The notes below the pieces were generated by a model, which was given only the letters and a program-made list of their open reading frames with translations, searched no databases and was not told the origin of the DNA. This document shows positions 43,480 through 52,198 of a stretch of DNA of 64,000 nt, one piece after another. Position 1 is the first letter of the stretch. Each line of letters opens with the position of its first letter. The translations under genes and the position numbers were made by a program. Origin of the DNA: Paenibacillus humicus NBRC 102415 (GTDB lineage: Bacteria > Bacillota > Bacilli > Paenibacillales > Paenibacillaceae). Location: assembly GCF_004000905.1 (NCBI RefSeq), contig NZ_BIMD01000011.1, forward strand, positions 60,179-124,178, written 5' to 3'.

Positions 43480-44622
43480 TTATTTCATGCGTACGAGAAG
43501 AAGCGCCACATGCATCTGGGCCGCTTGATCGAAGTTTCTAGGATTGTTGCCCGATATCTCTTTGATTCGATCCAATCGATACAGCAGCGTATTTCTGTGA
43601 ACGCAGAGCATCTTCGCCGCAGAAGCAATATTTAAGCTGCAGTTGAGAAATGCGTTCAACGTCTCCATCAAATCCGGGAAATCGGGAAGAGCGCCCAGCG
43701 ATCGGTCAATAATATGCGCCCTCGTGGAGGCATTTACTTCGGCACACATGAGCTCAAGACCGAGATCGTAAAAATGCTTGACGGCGGCGTTTTCAGGAAA
43801 CAGCCGGTTTATTTTCAAAAGGGTTAGCGCCTCTTTGTAGGAAACGTGCAGGGCATCTGCGCCGGGTACCTGTCGTCCTACCGTAAGATAAGCTTTGGTG
43901 CTCATCCGCTCCGAGATCAATTTCCGGATTTGGTTCGAGATCGACTCAAATCGGCTTCGATCGGTCAAAGGCTGCATTTCCGTAATGATAACCCAACGGT
44001 TCCTTTGTACCCGGGAGCACAAGATTTGCCGGGGGTTTGGAAACAGGTTCGATATTTTGCGGACGAGCGATCGATGAATCTCTAACGTTTCTGTTTGTTT
44101 ATCGCTATTTTCGGTTTGGATAACCCATGCGCTTCTTGGAAGGGTAAGATCAACGCCAAGCAGCTGGCCTCTGGCTATCACCGCATCGAGCCCACGGTCG
44201 TTCTGCCCGGCGATCAAATCCTGTACCAGAAAGTCGCGCGCCTTCTCCTCGTTGCCGACCTGTTCACTCAGGAAGGCTTGCTGCAGCATGAGCTCCGTCA
44301 TCATTTGAACCGCTTTGCCGAAAGGCTGCACTTGATCCGGATCGCCCGTTATACCGATAACGCCTATGACCATATCGTCAAAGCGTATAGGCATGTTTAT
44401 GCCTGGTTTGGTTCCTATCATCTTCTGATAGATCTCTTCGGTTATGATCTGGTCTACACCGTTCTGGATAGCCTTTGCGGCTCCTTCGTGAAAGATACCT
44501 ATTCGCTCATGATCGCTGGAGCTGATGATAATGCCATTAGCGTCCATAACGTTCATATGCAATGCTGTTAATTCCTTTGTTTTCTGAACAATATTATCCG
44601 CAAGAGATCGAGTAAGAATCAT
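43480..44622 (-). CDS. cdaR: CdaR family sugar-diacid regulator
   Basis: 380 residues from ATG 44622 (MILTRSLADN), with GAGGTT upstream. Diacid_rec domain first (LHMNVMDANGIIISSSDHERIGIFHEGAAKAIQNG, PIRFDDMVIGVIGITGDPDQV), a GGDEF-like middle, and the C-terminal PucR/CdaR helix-turn-helix (LNCSLNIASAAKMLCVHRNTLLYRLDRIKEISG). CdaR activates genes for glucarate, galactarate and glycerate use in E. coli. It is the first gene before the receptor-like protein, glycerate kinase and permease. Confidence 0.93.
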   Translation of the reverse strand: MILTRSLADNIVQKTKELTALHMNVMDANGIIISSSDHERIGIFHEGAAKAIQNGVDQIITEEIYQKMIGTKPGINMPIRFDDMVIGVIGITGDPDQVQPFGKAVQMMTELMLQQAFLSEQVGNEEKARDFLVQDLIAGQNDRGLDAVIARGQLLGVDLTLPRSAWVIQTENSDKQTETLEIHRSLVRKISNLFPNPRQILCSRVQRNRWVIITEMQPLTDRSRFESISNQIRKLISERMSTKAYLTVGRQVPGADALHVSYKEALTLLKINRLFPENAAVKHFYDLGLELMCAEVNASTRAHIIDRSLGALPDFPDLMETLNAFLNCSLNIASAAKMLCVHRNTLLYRLDRIKEISGNNPRNFDQAAQMHVALLLVRMK

Positions 44623-44853
44623 CACATTTAACCTCACAACCTGTATTTTGATTTTTACTACCTCCATATACCAAAAAAAAATATTGCCATTTTGTTGGCA
44701 TTTACGGGTCGGAAGGCAGCCTAAGTCCTAATGGCGGGAGGAATTATACCTTATATCGGTATCCAAAAGATAATGCATAAAACCGTTCGTTAGCGAACAA
44801 GCTACTTGTTAGTGCTCCAGCGAGCGCTTCAATTACCAGGAGGCGATAAACGT

Positions 44854-45078
44854 ATGGCAAAACCGGATAATCGAGCAGATAATGTGGAGCATTTACAGCA
44901 AAGTATTCAGAATACAAAGCAAAACCTGAATGAAGCTGAAGAATATTTAAACGAATTCTCCTCTGAAATCAGCAGCGAGGAACGCAACCAAATCGAAGAA
45001 AAAAATGAACGCCGTAAAGTAAGCATTAAAGGCTTTCAAGAGGAAGTTAAGGACGAAGCAGCACATAATCAAGAGTAA
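44854..45078 (+). CDS. tlp: Small acid-soluble spore protein Tlp
   Basis: 74 residues: MAKPDNRADNVEHLQQSIQN, then KNERRKVSIKGFQEEVKDEAA. This fits Tlp, a minor spore protein of Bacilli formed under sigma-G, in length, start and both conserved ends. CAGGAGG lies before ATG 44854. It marks the organism as an endospore former. Followed by a terminator. Confidence 0.9.
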   Translation: MAKPDNRADNVEHLQQSIQNTKQNLNEAEEYLNEFSSEISSEERNQIEEKNERRKVSIKGFQEEVKDEAAHNQE

Positions 45079-45084
45079 GAAAAA

Positions 45085-45131
45085 AACGGCGATTCAACCC
45101 CACACCTGCAAAATGGGGCTGAATCGCCGTT
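45085..45131. terminator. Terminator after tlp
   Basis: An 18-bp stem (AACGGCGATTCA... / ...TGAATCGCCGTT, one mismatch) with a 12-nt loop. T run stronger on the minus strand, moderate (CCTTTT) on the plus strand. Confidence 0.75.
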
Positions 45132-45317
45132 AGCCTTTTAGGAGGACAATTCCGCCAGCAGCTTGCCATGTCTGTCAAGCATCCGGTCCATGGATGGTGA
45201 ACAGCTATGACTCAACTTCATGCTTATCCTCCCATACCGTCTACGGCTGGTAGAAGTAGACTTTACTCCCAGCATTGCTCTCAACAGCGCCTTGAATGGG
45301 CTGTTACGATGGCATGG

Positions 45318-45600
45318 AACATATAGCAGCCGCGTAAATTGACAAGTGATAAAGTTCCTCCCTCATCTTTCATCACTAGAATGTCAAAATTGCCGGCCTC
45401 TTCCCCACGCAGAAAATCCCAGCCACTGAGGTCGGCCTCTAATTTTTCCGAATACTTTATAAGTGCCTCAGCGGTATCCCTCTCTGGGTCAATCGTAAAA
45501 GAAAAAAACTCTGCATCGCGGGTCCCGGCCTCGATCTCTAAGACGTCGAGCAGCTGCGCCCGAGCATCCGTACCGCCATCTGCCCCACGTGCTGGCGACG
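45318..45600 (-). pseudogene. SCO1/SenC-like relic
   Basis: A minus-strand frame reads AEFFSFTIDPERDTAEALIK then YSEKLEADLSGWDFLRG, closely like the SCO family segment FVSFSVDPERDTPE...YAEKFGADLSRWxFLTG. The N-terminal CxxxC copper/thiol site and a start codon are missing, and the frame runs into unrelated sequence on both sides. It is a decayed fragment, not a working gene. It abuts the GNAT gene stop. Confidence 0.45.
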
Positions 45601-45667
45601 CCCCATATCGGCTACGTGACGCAAGCTGCCTGCCGTCGGTTCCTCGAGCACTCCGTCCGCAGGCCAG

Positions 45668-46174
45668 TCAGGCATCCAGCGAGAGCCTGAACGCTTTTAC
45701 CGTAATGCCATCGTCCGCCGGTTGAAAATCATACTGCGGCACGTGTTCGAAACCAAGCCTCCCGTACAATTGAAGGGCGTCCTTCATAAACTCGCCGGTA
45801 TGCAGGCCGATCCACCGGCAGCCTCGGGCTCTAGCCCGCCCGATGCATTCTGCGATCAGCGCCGATGCCACGCCCTTCCCCCGATATTCGGGAGACACCG
45901 CGAGCATTCGGATCTCCGGATAGGCCAGCTTCAGGGCATGGCCCTCGTATGCATCCGTGTCTGGCGGGAACATCGCCACGCTGCCTGCGATATGTCCGTC
46001 GACCTCGGCGACGATGAGATCGACGCCCGGCTGCGTGTCGGCTTCCGACGTGATCGCCCGCGCCAGCGCCTGCCAATGGGCGTCCGGAATGGACTTCGCG
46101 TGCTCGCGGTAGGCGTCCAGTCTTTGTTGCCGAATGTAGCTCCTCTCGCCCGTTGCGGCGTTGCGTAGATTCAT
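45668..46174 (-). CDS. GNAT family N-acetyltransferase
   Basis: 168 residues. Acetyl-CoA binding motif A: EIRMLAVSPEYRGKGVASALIAECIGRARARG (the RGKGVAS loop), motif B: LYGRLGFEHVPQYDF. Acceptor unknown. ATG 46174 has AAGGAGTC upstream. A decayed fragment of a very similar gene lies at about 50392-50556, so this family was duplicated in the region. Confidence 0.92.
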   Translation of the reverse strand: MNLRNAATGERSYIRQQRLDAYREHAKSIPDAHWQALARAITSEADTQPGVDLIVAEVDGHIAGSVAMFPPDTDAYEGHALKLAYPEIRMLAVSPEYRGKGVASALIAECIGRARARGCRWIGLHTGEFMKDALQLYGRLGFEHVPQYDFQPADDGITVKAFRLSLDA

Positions 46175-46193
46175 CGTTTTCGACTCCTTCCTG

Positions 46194-47195
46194 TTAGACG
46201 CGAATGAGAAACTTTCCTTCCTGACCGCTCAGTACATGCCGATCGTGCGGCGAATCCCAGACGGCCAAGTCCGGCCCTTTCGGCAAAATGCCTGCTTCCG
46301 GCTTGTCCGTCGCAATGGTGATCGACAGATGATAGTGCCGCTTGATCGCGTCGAAATCGGTCGTGTCGCCGAATCCAGGGGTCTGGTACAGGTCGCGCGC
46401 ATACCCCCACAAGTGTTTGAACTCGCGTATGAGGGTGCGGTTGGTCCGGAACGCGGTATAGTAAGCCGCATCGAACCGGACCAACGTCGTATACAGCCTG
46501 ACGTCAGAGTCCGTGATGTAATCCCCGTGCAAAAAGCGGCGCTCCGACAGCCTCTGCTCCAGCTCGTCCAATCGGGCGAACAGCGTATCGTAAGCGGCGT
46601 CGTAGGCCTCCTGGGAGCGGGCGAAGCCGCATTTGTATACGCCGTTGTTGATGTCGTGGAAGATGGTCTCGTTCAAGGCGACGATCTGATCGTGCAAAGG
46701 CTCCGGATACAAATCGGGCGCATTCGGCTTGTGATAGGGGGCCCACGCCGTCTCCAAATCGTTGGTCAGCTTGAAATAGTCGTTGTTCGCGACCTCCCGC
46801 TTCTTCACGTCCACGACCGCCGGCACGGTCGGTCTGCCCTCGTAATCCGGGTCCGTCATCAAGTAAATCTCGCTCATATATCGAATGCCGAGCACCGGAT
46901 CGACGCCGTCCGGGTCCAAAGAGAATTCCCAGTCCACGCGCTGAAGCCTTGGCCTCATCGGACTAACGGTTCCCAGGCTGATCGCATCCTCGAGTCCGAG
47001 GACGCGCCGGACGATGACGGACCGATGGGCCCACGGGCATGCCGCGGACCACAACAGGCGGTATCGCCCCGCTTCGACCGGCAGCTCGCCGGGCCCATCC
47101 CCGAACGGGGTCGTGAATCGATTGATCTGACGTTTGAACGACCCGTCCTTCGTGATCTCGTCAGGCTTGTGGCTGGATTGTTCGCTCTGGGTCAT
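46194..47195 (-). CDS. Glutathionyl-hydroquinone reductase-like protein
   Basis: 333 residues of the Omega-class GST (YqjG/PcpF) family: SAACPWAHRSVIVRRVLGL with the catalytic Cys in CPWAHR, TVPAVVDVKK, SEIYLMTDPDYEGR, FLHGDYITDSDVRLYTTLVRFD, and the C-terminal Tyr-rich part. These reduce glutathionyl-hydroquinones. Bacilli usually make bacillithiol instead of glutathione, so a different thiol may be used or the gene was acquired. ATG 47195 (MTQSEQ) has AAAGGA eight bases ahead; ATG 47204 overlaps it. Follows no clear operon partner. Confidence 0.9.
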   Translation of the reverse strand: MTQSEQSSHKPDEITKDGSFKRQINRFTTPFGDGPGELPVEAGRYRLLWSAACPWAHRSVIVRRVLGLEDAISLGTVSPMRPRLQRVDWEFSLDPDGVDPVLGIRYMSEIYLMTDPDYEGRPTVPAVVDVKKREVANNDYFKLTNDLETAWAPYHKPNAPDLYPEPLHDQIVALNETIFHDINNGVYKCGFARSQEAYDAAYDTLFARLDELEQRLSERRFLHGDYITDSDVRLYTTLVRFDAAYYTAFRTNRTLIREFKHLWGYARDLYQTPGFGDTTDFDAIKRHYHLSITIATDKPEAGILPKGPDLAVWDSPHDRHVLSGQEGKFLIRV

Positions 47196-47391
47196 ATTTC
47201 TCATCCTTTATTGGGGATTTATAGCTTTTATTCTATCTCATTCTCGGCGGCCCTGACACTATGATGTGACTGGCGCCGCACCCCGTTCACGTCCACTGAA
47301 AATAAACCCAAAGCGCTTTCGTTATTCGCTCAGGCACAGCTTGGCACATGCTCATATATTGCTTATTTCACAGAGAAGGGAAGGGGAATGC

Positions 47392-47536
47392 TGTGGGGAC
47401 GCATATCAAAATAGCCAACCAACAAATCGGAAAAGCACGGGAACACTTCGGAAAAGTAAAGGATAAAGAGCTGGCGGAAAGCTTGAAAGACTCTTCCACG
47501 CGGACGTCTTCATGCTGCTCGGGCGGTCAAATATAG
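47392..47536 (+). CDS. Small hypothetical protein with Cys-Cys tail
   Basis: About 47 residues from GTG 47392 (AGGGGAA upstream): charged helical body (IKIANQQIGKAREHFGKVKD) and a tail SSCCSGGQI. Family not recognised. The good ribosome site and composition support translation, but at this size a chance frame cannot be excluded. Confidence 0.4.
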
Positions 47537-48222
47537 GGGAGAAGTGTTGATCACCCTAAAGAAGCCGCCTATCCGCATATGCCGAAATGGATGCCAACCC
47601 GCGAGACAAGGCAGACCCTATTACATGATGGAGTGGATCGAAAATCGGAGGCTTGAAGCGGAGGAGTAAGGTTGCTTGCGCCTGGGGCGCGCGCTTGACG
47701 AGGTTTAAGCAAGATAAGCGAGAGGCGTATTGGTTTAAACGGCATGGGCATGATTGCATGACGCCATATCAGGACGCCGCGATTATTCTTCGGAAGCCCT
47801 CCGTGATGAGCATGCTGGCCGAGGAAAAAACCTTCCGGCGGCCCTCATCCACGGAGACGTTACTTCCGAACCTGATCAACCCCTCGCTCCTGTATGCGTT
47901 GCTGACGGGTTACGAAGAAATAAAGCTCCTGCTTCCCGAGAAACGAGCGTTGATCCGGGCCTTATTCGCCTTTCCGCGCGAAGCCTGGATCGCGGCCTTC
48001 ATCTTGCGCTGAATCGCAAAGGGAAAACGCTTCGCCTGTTGAAGCAATCCTGGGATGCGCGCCTTCCCAGCCTTGCACCCATTTCCTGTCAATGCGGAGA
48101 TGACCGTGATGATCAACAGCGCCGCCCACCCCAGCAGCTGTGAGCACCGCCGTACAGCCGTTTTTGTCATCGGCTTATCCCAAAATGGACGCATGACGGA
48201 AATGCCGGCTGCGGCGAGACGT
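47537..48222. other. Intergenic region, no confident gene
   Basis: 686 bp. Several overlapping frames occur on both strands, among them a minus-strand stretch at 47910-48170 with one hydrophobic helix (LLGWAALLIITVISALTG) that might be a small membrane protein; ribosome site and family are both unconvincing. Looks like partly decayed DNA. Confidence 0.4.
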
Positions 48223-49347
48223 TCAGTCCACCACCGGGAACCAGCCCGGTGCGCCCATGATGCCCTGCCAGAGCGGATGCGGAATGACCAGCCGGCGCTG
48301 GTCCTGCTTGCTGAGCGTCGTCGCGATCTCGGCCTCCCGGCCTTCCGCGACCTTAGCGACCCAATCGGGCTCCATGATCAGCTCGCGGCCAAGGGCAACC
48401 AGCGCTGCGCCCGTCAACAGCGCCTCCAGCGCTTCCTCGGGTGTATGCACGGAGCCGACGCCGATGACGGGCGTCCGTCCTCCGGCCGTATCCACAATCC
48501 ATTGCAGCCGCGACTTGCTGTCGTCCGCCCCGACCCGCGGTTGGGACCGGAAGTCCATGAGCGACACATGGAGATAGTCCAGCTCCCGGCCTGCAAGCGC
48601 GTCAACCAGCTTCAACGTGTCGTCCATCGTGATGCCGTTCTCCTCCGGTTCTTCCGGCGAGAAGCGGTATCCGACGGCGAACGGCCGTTTGGCATGCCCG
48701 GCGACGACCCGCTTTACCTCCTCCACCACCGCGAGCGGAAAAGTCAGCCGTTTGGCCAAATCCCCGCCCCAGCGGTCGTCGCGGCGGTTCGTATGCGGCG
48801 AGAAAAACTGCTGCAGCAGGTATCCGTTCGCGCCGTGAATCTCCACCCCGTCGAAGCCCGCCTCAATTGCCCGCCGCGCCGTCTCCCCAAAGTCGCGCAC
48901 GATGGCTTCGATCTCTTCATCCTGAAGCGGCCTTGGCCTGAAATTCCCGTTCTGTTCCGACGGTACGTCGCTCGCACTCACGATATCCCCGTTCGGCACC
49001 AGCTCCGGCGGACACAGGCGCCCCCCGTGGAAAATCTGCAGCAGCGCCACAGCGCCTTTTTCCTTGATCGCGGACGCAAGACGCCGCAGGCTTGGGATCA
49101 TGTCGTCGGTGTCGGCACCGAATTCGCCGGCGAACCCTTTGCCGTTGCGGGTGACGTAGGTGCATGCGGTCACGACCATGCCGACGCCGCCGGCGCGACG
49201 GATGTAATAGTCGACCTCGGTGTCCGACACCGTGCCGTCCTCATTCGACGACCAGTTCGTCATGGGGGCCATGACGATTCGATTGTCCACCCGGATGCCG
49301 CTTCGCAGCGTAAAGTCTTCAAATAATGGCTTATACTTGGGGTTCAT
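48223..49347 (-). CDS. NADH:flavin oxidoreductase (Old Yellow Enzyme family)
   Basis: 374 residues, TIM barrel with FMN. NRIVMAPMTNWSSNEDGTVSD at the start (Thr and following residues of the flavin site), LLQIFHGGR, EIHGANGYLLQQFFSPHTNRRDD (substrate His-Asn pair is HGAN), GVGSVHTPEEALE and GRELIMEPDW. Reduces activated C=C bonds of enones or nitro compounds. ATG 49347 (MNPKYKPLFEDF) has GGGAGG eight bases before; ATG 49353 is too close. Single gene. Confidence 0.93.
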   Translation of the reverse strand: MNPKYKPLFEDFTLRSGIRVDNRIVMAPMTNWSSNEDGTVSDTEVDYYIRRAGGVGMVVTACTYVTRNGKGFAGEFGADTDDMIPSLRRLASAIKEKGAVALLQIFHGGRLCPPELVPNGDIVSASDVPSEQNGNFRPRPLQDEEIEAIVRDFGETARRAIEAGFDGVEIHGANGYLLQQFFSPHTNRRDDRWGGDLAKRLTFPLAVVEEVKRVVAGHAKRPFAVGYRFSPEEPEENGITMDDTLKLVDALAGRELDYLHVSLMDFRSQPRVGADDSKSRLQWIVDTAGGRTPVIGVGSVHTPEEALEALLTGAALVALGRELIMEPDWVAKVAEGREAEIATTLSKQDQRRLVIPHPLWQGIMGAPGWFPVVD

Positions 49348-49570
49348 GCGCATGTCCTCCCTATGGATGATTAGACCTTCACTAGTTTGTTCAACAATAG
49401 GAAAAGCATGCGAAGATGGAGAAACACGATTAAGATGGCATCAGGATACTTACTGTACGCCGCAACCAATCGGGTACGACAGCTTCCCGACAGCGGATCT
49501 GGCCGACAAGCCCTGCCGGGAAATTTAATTCCGCGGTGACGAGGAAAAAGAGGAACACGATGTCATCGTG

Positions 49571-49702
49571 TATGATCCAGCCGAATCATACCGGAACACG
49601 CTGGATTTTGCCACACATGCCGACAAGTGGGGATACCACCGGTATTGGCTTGCGGAGTACCACAATAGGCCTTTTATCGCGAGCTCGGCCACTTCCGTTT
49701 GA
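49571..49702 (+). pseudogene. N-terminal relic of an LLM (MsnO8-like) monooxygenase
   Basis: In frame: [38 protein letters not shown], then TGA. It aligns with [37 protein letters not shown] of the intact gene at 34406. The initial SVLDLSPI part and everything after residue about 70 are missing. Around it (49354-49854) there is no other gene; a GC-rich hairpin CCGTCAGGG / CCCCGACGG near 49730-49760 follows. Confidence 0.8.
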
Positions 49703-49854
49703 CCGAGCCGTCACCGACTGCGAAAGAAAAACCGTCAGGGAACGTCCCCGACGGCTCTGCAGGATTGGTGAAACGATGTCGGTTCCTTGTTGGGATGAGA
49801 TGCACCAAAAGCCCGGCCTTCCAGGCCAAGCTCCTTACATATTCCTCCGACAAA

Positions 49855-50346
49855 TCAGCCTGAATCGGAGATGCCCGCTTTGCGTCTTCTCTCCAGTTCT
49901 CGTTCCAGGCTCTCTTTTCCCCGGTCCATCGCCCAGTAGTGGTTTGCCCGGAACAACGGCTTGAAAATTGGCGACAGATATCTCAGCAGCGGCTTGTCGG
50001 CAGTCACGTACCAATCGAAACGCGCGTTTACGTAATCGCCGTCCTGTTGAAACGTCCACGTGCCGTGGCCGGTCAAATCGCCTGTGCCCTTCAGCGAAAT
50101 GCTGTGAGGCGCCTGCTCGCCCGTTTTGCAGGACTGCCAGCGCAGCTTGTACGGCAGCTTGCTCTTCGACAGAATGGCGTACACCTCGCCGCCGGTCTCC
50201 AGATCTTTGCCGGCCGAATCGATCCTCAAGTACACGCTGGGCCACCATCTCTGATAGTCCGGGAAATTCGAACAGATTTCGAAAACCTCCCAGATGTCTC
50301 CTTTAATCCGCCATTCCGTCGGCATATAGTACTCGTTCGTAGCCAT
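49855..50346 (-). CDS. SRPBCC family protein (polyketide cyclase-like)
   Basis: 163 residues: EWRIKGDIWEVFEICSNFPDYQRWWPSVYLRI at the start, a central beta-sheet (YKLRWQSC, GTGDLTGHGTWTFQQDGD) and a C-terminal helix (NHYWAMDRGKESLEREL). START-like ligand-binding fold; ligand unknown. ATG 50346 has GGAGGG before it. Single gene between relics of other genes. Confidence 0.85.
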   Translation of the reverse strand: MATNEYYMPTEWRIKGDIWEVFEICSNFPDYQRWWPSVYLRIDSAGKDLETGGEVYAILSKSKLPYKLRWQSCKTGEQAPHSISLKGTGDLTGHGTWTFQQDGDYVNARFDWYVTADKPLLRYLSPIFKPLFRANHYWAMDRGKESLERELERRRKAGISDSG

Positions 50347-50391
50347 GTTCCCTCCTGTATCAAATTACGGGTTTTATTCCATATCATGTTT

Positions 50392-50556
50392 CTATTTGTA
50401 ATAATACACCAAACCCCAATTTCCGGTGAACGTGCATCTCAACATTTTTTTTAAGAAAACGTACTGCGGCATCGGTTCAAACCCGAGCTTCGTATCCAAG
50501 TTCAGCGCATCTTTCATAGACTCGCCGGTATGCATCAATTCGCGACGCTGCAGCAT
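50392..50556 (-). pseudogene. C-terminal relic of a GNAT acetyltransferase
   Basis: The frame MHTGESMKDALNLDTKLGFE, PMPQYVF matches LHTGEFMKDALQLYGRLGFE, HVPQYDF at the end of the intact GNAT gene at 45668. No start or acetyl-CoA motif remains. Confidence 0.75.
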
Positions 50557-50693
50557 ACAACTCACCTATCACGATTCGAATTGAAAGCCAGGAAGGTATA
50601 GGAACGGAATTAATCGTATATGTACAAAATGAATAGGAATAATAAGCAAGATAAAGTGTTCTTGCACAGGAGTTATGAAGGGAGTCCATTACT

Positions 50694-51038
50694 TTGAATG
50701 TTGAATTGTTAAAGGATCTGATTAAGGATGATCGGGGCAATTATTACGCAGCAGTCCACAAGGAAGGGAAGGAGCTGACTTTGGTTAATGCGATGCTAGA
50801 GCGGTCTTACGTAGATTTATTGGAGTTTAATGAGGAATTCAAAAACAAGTATGCAGAGTACGAGCACCAGTTCATTGGCAAAATCATCATGGATAAGGTG
50901 CGGCACGACGTCGTATTCGCTTCCAAAGAGGACGGTCATGGCCGAATGCATGATTTGGGCAAGGTAATGAGCGAATACACGGTTACGTTTATCGATATGA
51001 TTGAATTTTACCGACATCCTCGAACAGGACGCCTATGA
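50694..51038 (+). CDS. Hypothetical protein coupled to LLM gene
   Basis: 114 residues, soluble, acidic, helical (LVNAMLERSYVDLLEFNEEFKNKYAEYEHQFIGKI region). Start TTG 50694 with GAAGGGAG at good distance. Its TGA stop overlaps the ATG of the following LLM monooxygenase (ATGA), so the two are translated together; it may be a partner or a regulator of that enzyme. No HTH or known motif is recognised. Confidence 0.6.
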   Translation: MNVELLKDLIKDDRGNYYAAVHKEGKELTLVNAMLERSYVDLLEFNEEFKNKYAEYEHQFIGKIIMDKVRHDVVFASKEDGHGRMHDLGKVMSEYTVTFIDMIEFYRHPRTGRL

Positions 51039-51982
51039 CAGCGAAACCGATTAAACTTAGTGTTTTGGATTTGGTCCCCGTTTTTGATGAGGTCGATGCA
51101 ACCTTTGCACTGGGACAAGCTGTAGAGCTGGCTCAAGCAGCCGAAAGACTGGGATATTTCCGTTATTGGGTGGCGGAACATCATGATATGCCAGGGCTGG
51201 CATGCACCTCAACGGATGTGCTGCTATCGCATATCGGTGCAAAAACGCAAAGCATTCGTATCGGATCCGGGGCATTGCTGTTGCCGCATTATAAGCCTCT
51301 TAAAGTTGCAGAATCCTTTCATTTGCTCGCTAGCCTGTACCCGGGACGAATTGATCTTGGGTTAGGAAGGGCGCCCGGCGGTTCCGCTGAAGTCAGTCTC
51401 GCTCTTAGTGACAACTTTCTTGAAAATGTCTGGAAAATGCCAGAATTGCTCCGGGGAGTTTCCGAGTTTTTGCAGGGGAGCTATGAATATGAAGGACGTC
51501 GGATTACCGCCCGCCCAACTCCATCCGTACCGCCAGAACTGTGGCTGCTAGGGACAAATAAGAAAAGCGCGGCTTATGCGGCTGAGTTTGGAACCGGTTA
51601 TGTTTTTGGTCAGTTCATGAGCGAAGTAGCCGGGGAGGAAGTATTAAGGGCTTACCGCGAAGGGTTTACTCCGTCAGCTCTTTCCCCTGTACCGCGAGCG
51701 ATCGTTGCCGTTGGTGTCGTTTGCGCGGAAACAGAGGAGGAGGCAGAGAGGCTGGCATCCTCGGGTACAGCTTTGTTTCAACAAGAAGCTTCCGCAAGGG
51801 AAACGGCTCCGCTTTCGGAGCGTAAGCTGCTGATAGGCACGCCTGAGAGCCTAAAGAAAAAGCTCCAACAGTTATCTCACTTGTATGGCGTTGATGAATT
51901 CATTGTCGTTACAATGATTCCCGACTATCGGAAACGGTTGCGTTCTTTTGAGCTGCTTGCCCATGCATGCTTAATGGCTTAA
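51035..51982 (+). CDS. LLM class flavin-dependent oxidoreductase (MsnO8-like)
   Basis: 315 residues: [111 protein letters not shown]. Third intact gene of this group in the window but the most divergent. Overlaps the 114-residue gene by 4 bp. Substrate unknown. Confidence 0.92.
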   Translation: MTAKPIKLSVLDLVPVFDEVDATFALGQAVELAQAAERLGYFRYWVAEHHDMPGLACTSTDVLLSHIGAKTQSIRIGSGALLLPHYKPLKVAESFHLLASLYPGRIDLGLGRAPGGSAEVSLALSDNFLENVWKMPELLRGVSEFLQGSYEYEGRRITARPTPSVPPELWLLGTNKKSAAYAAEFGTGYVFGQFMSEVAGEEVLRAYREGFTPSALSPVPRAIVAVGVVCAETEEEAERLASSGTALFQQEASARETAPLSERKLLIGTPESLKKKLQQLSHLYGVDEFIVVTMIPDYRKRLRSFELLAHACLMA

Positions 51983-52092
51983 TTCGTTAATTTAGAACAC
52001 AGAAACCTCCTATGGTCCATAGGGGATAATTATCCTTCTATAGCCTTCCTCCACCGCTTTTACCGTTCTATCGGCCCTCCTTGACTCCCATT

Positions 52093-52126
52093 TTTCGCCC
52101 TACTTATGATATGGTTCACCGTATCA
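52093..52126. other. SCC-type attachment site copy A (outer, attL-like)
   Basis: The reverse strand reads GAACCATATCATAAGTAG, a copy of the last codons of rlmH (copy C). It fits the recalled staphylococcal SCC direct-repeat consensus GARGCDTATCATAARTRR at all but one position. An internal inverted repeat TGATA / TATCA is present. It marks the far end of the island region. Confidence 0.8.
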
Positions 52127-52131
52127 GCTAT

Positions 52132-52177
52132 ATTCCATAAACAAAGGCACCCAAACGGGTGCCTTTGTTTATGGAAT
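52132..52177. terminator. Bidirectional terminator next to att copy A
   Basis: A 21-bp perfect inverted repeat with loop AAAC (arms 52132-52152, 52157-52177; core AAAGGCACCC / GGGTGCCTTT). It lies right behind the stop of the surface-protein fragment. Confidence 0.85.
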
Positions 52178-52198
52178 CCCAGTACAACCAGCCTAAGG

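Noticed and set aside
46161..47264. 367-codon frame opposite the GST-like gene
   Set aside because: No domain or start site; the reductase on the other strand is intact.
48055..49326. 423-codon frame opposite the OYE gene
   Set aside because: Antisense shadow of a well-defined flavoenzyme gene.
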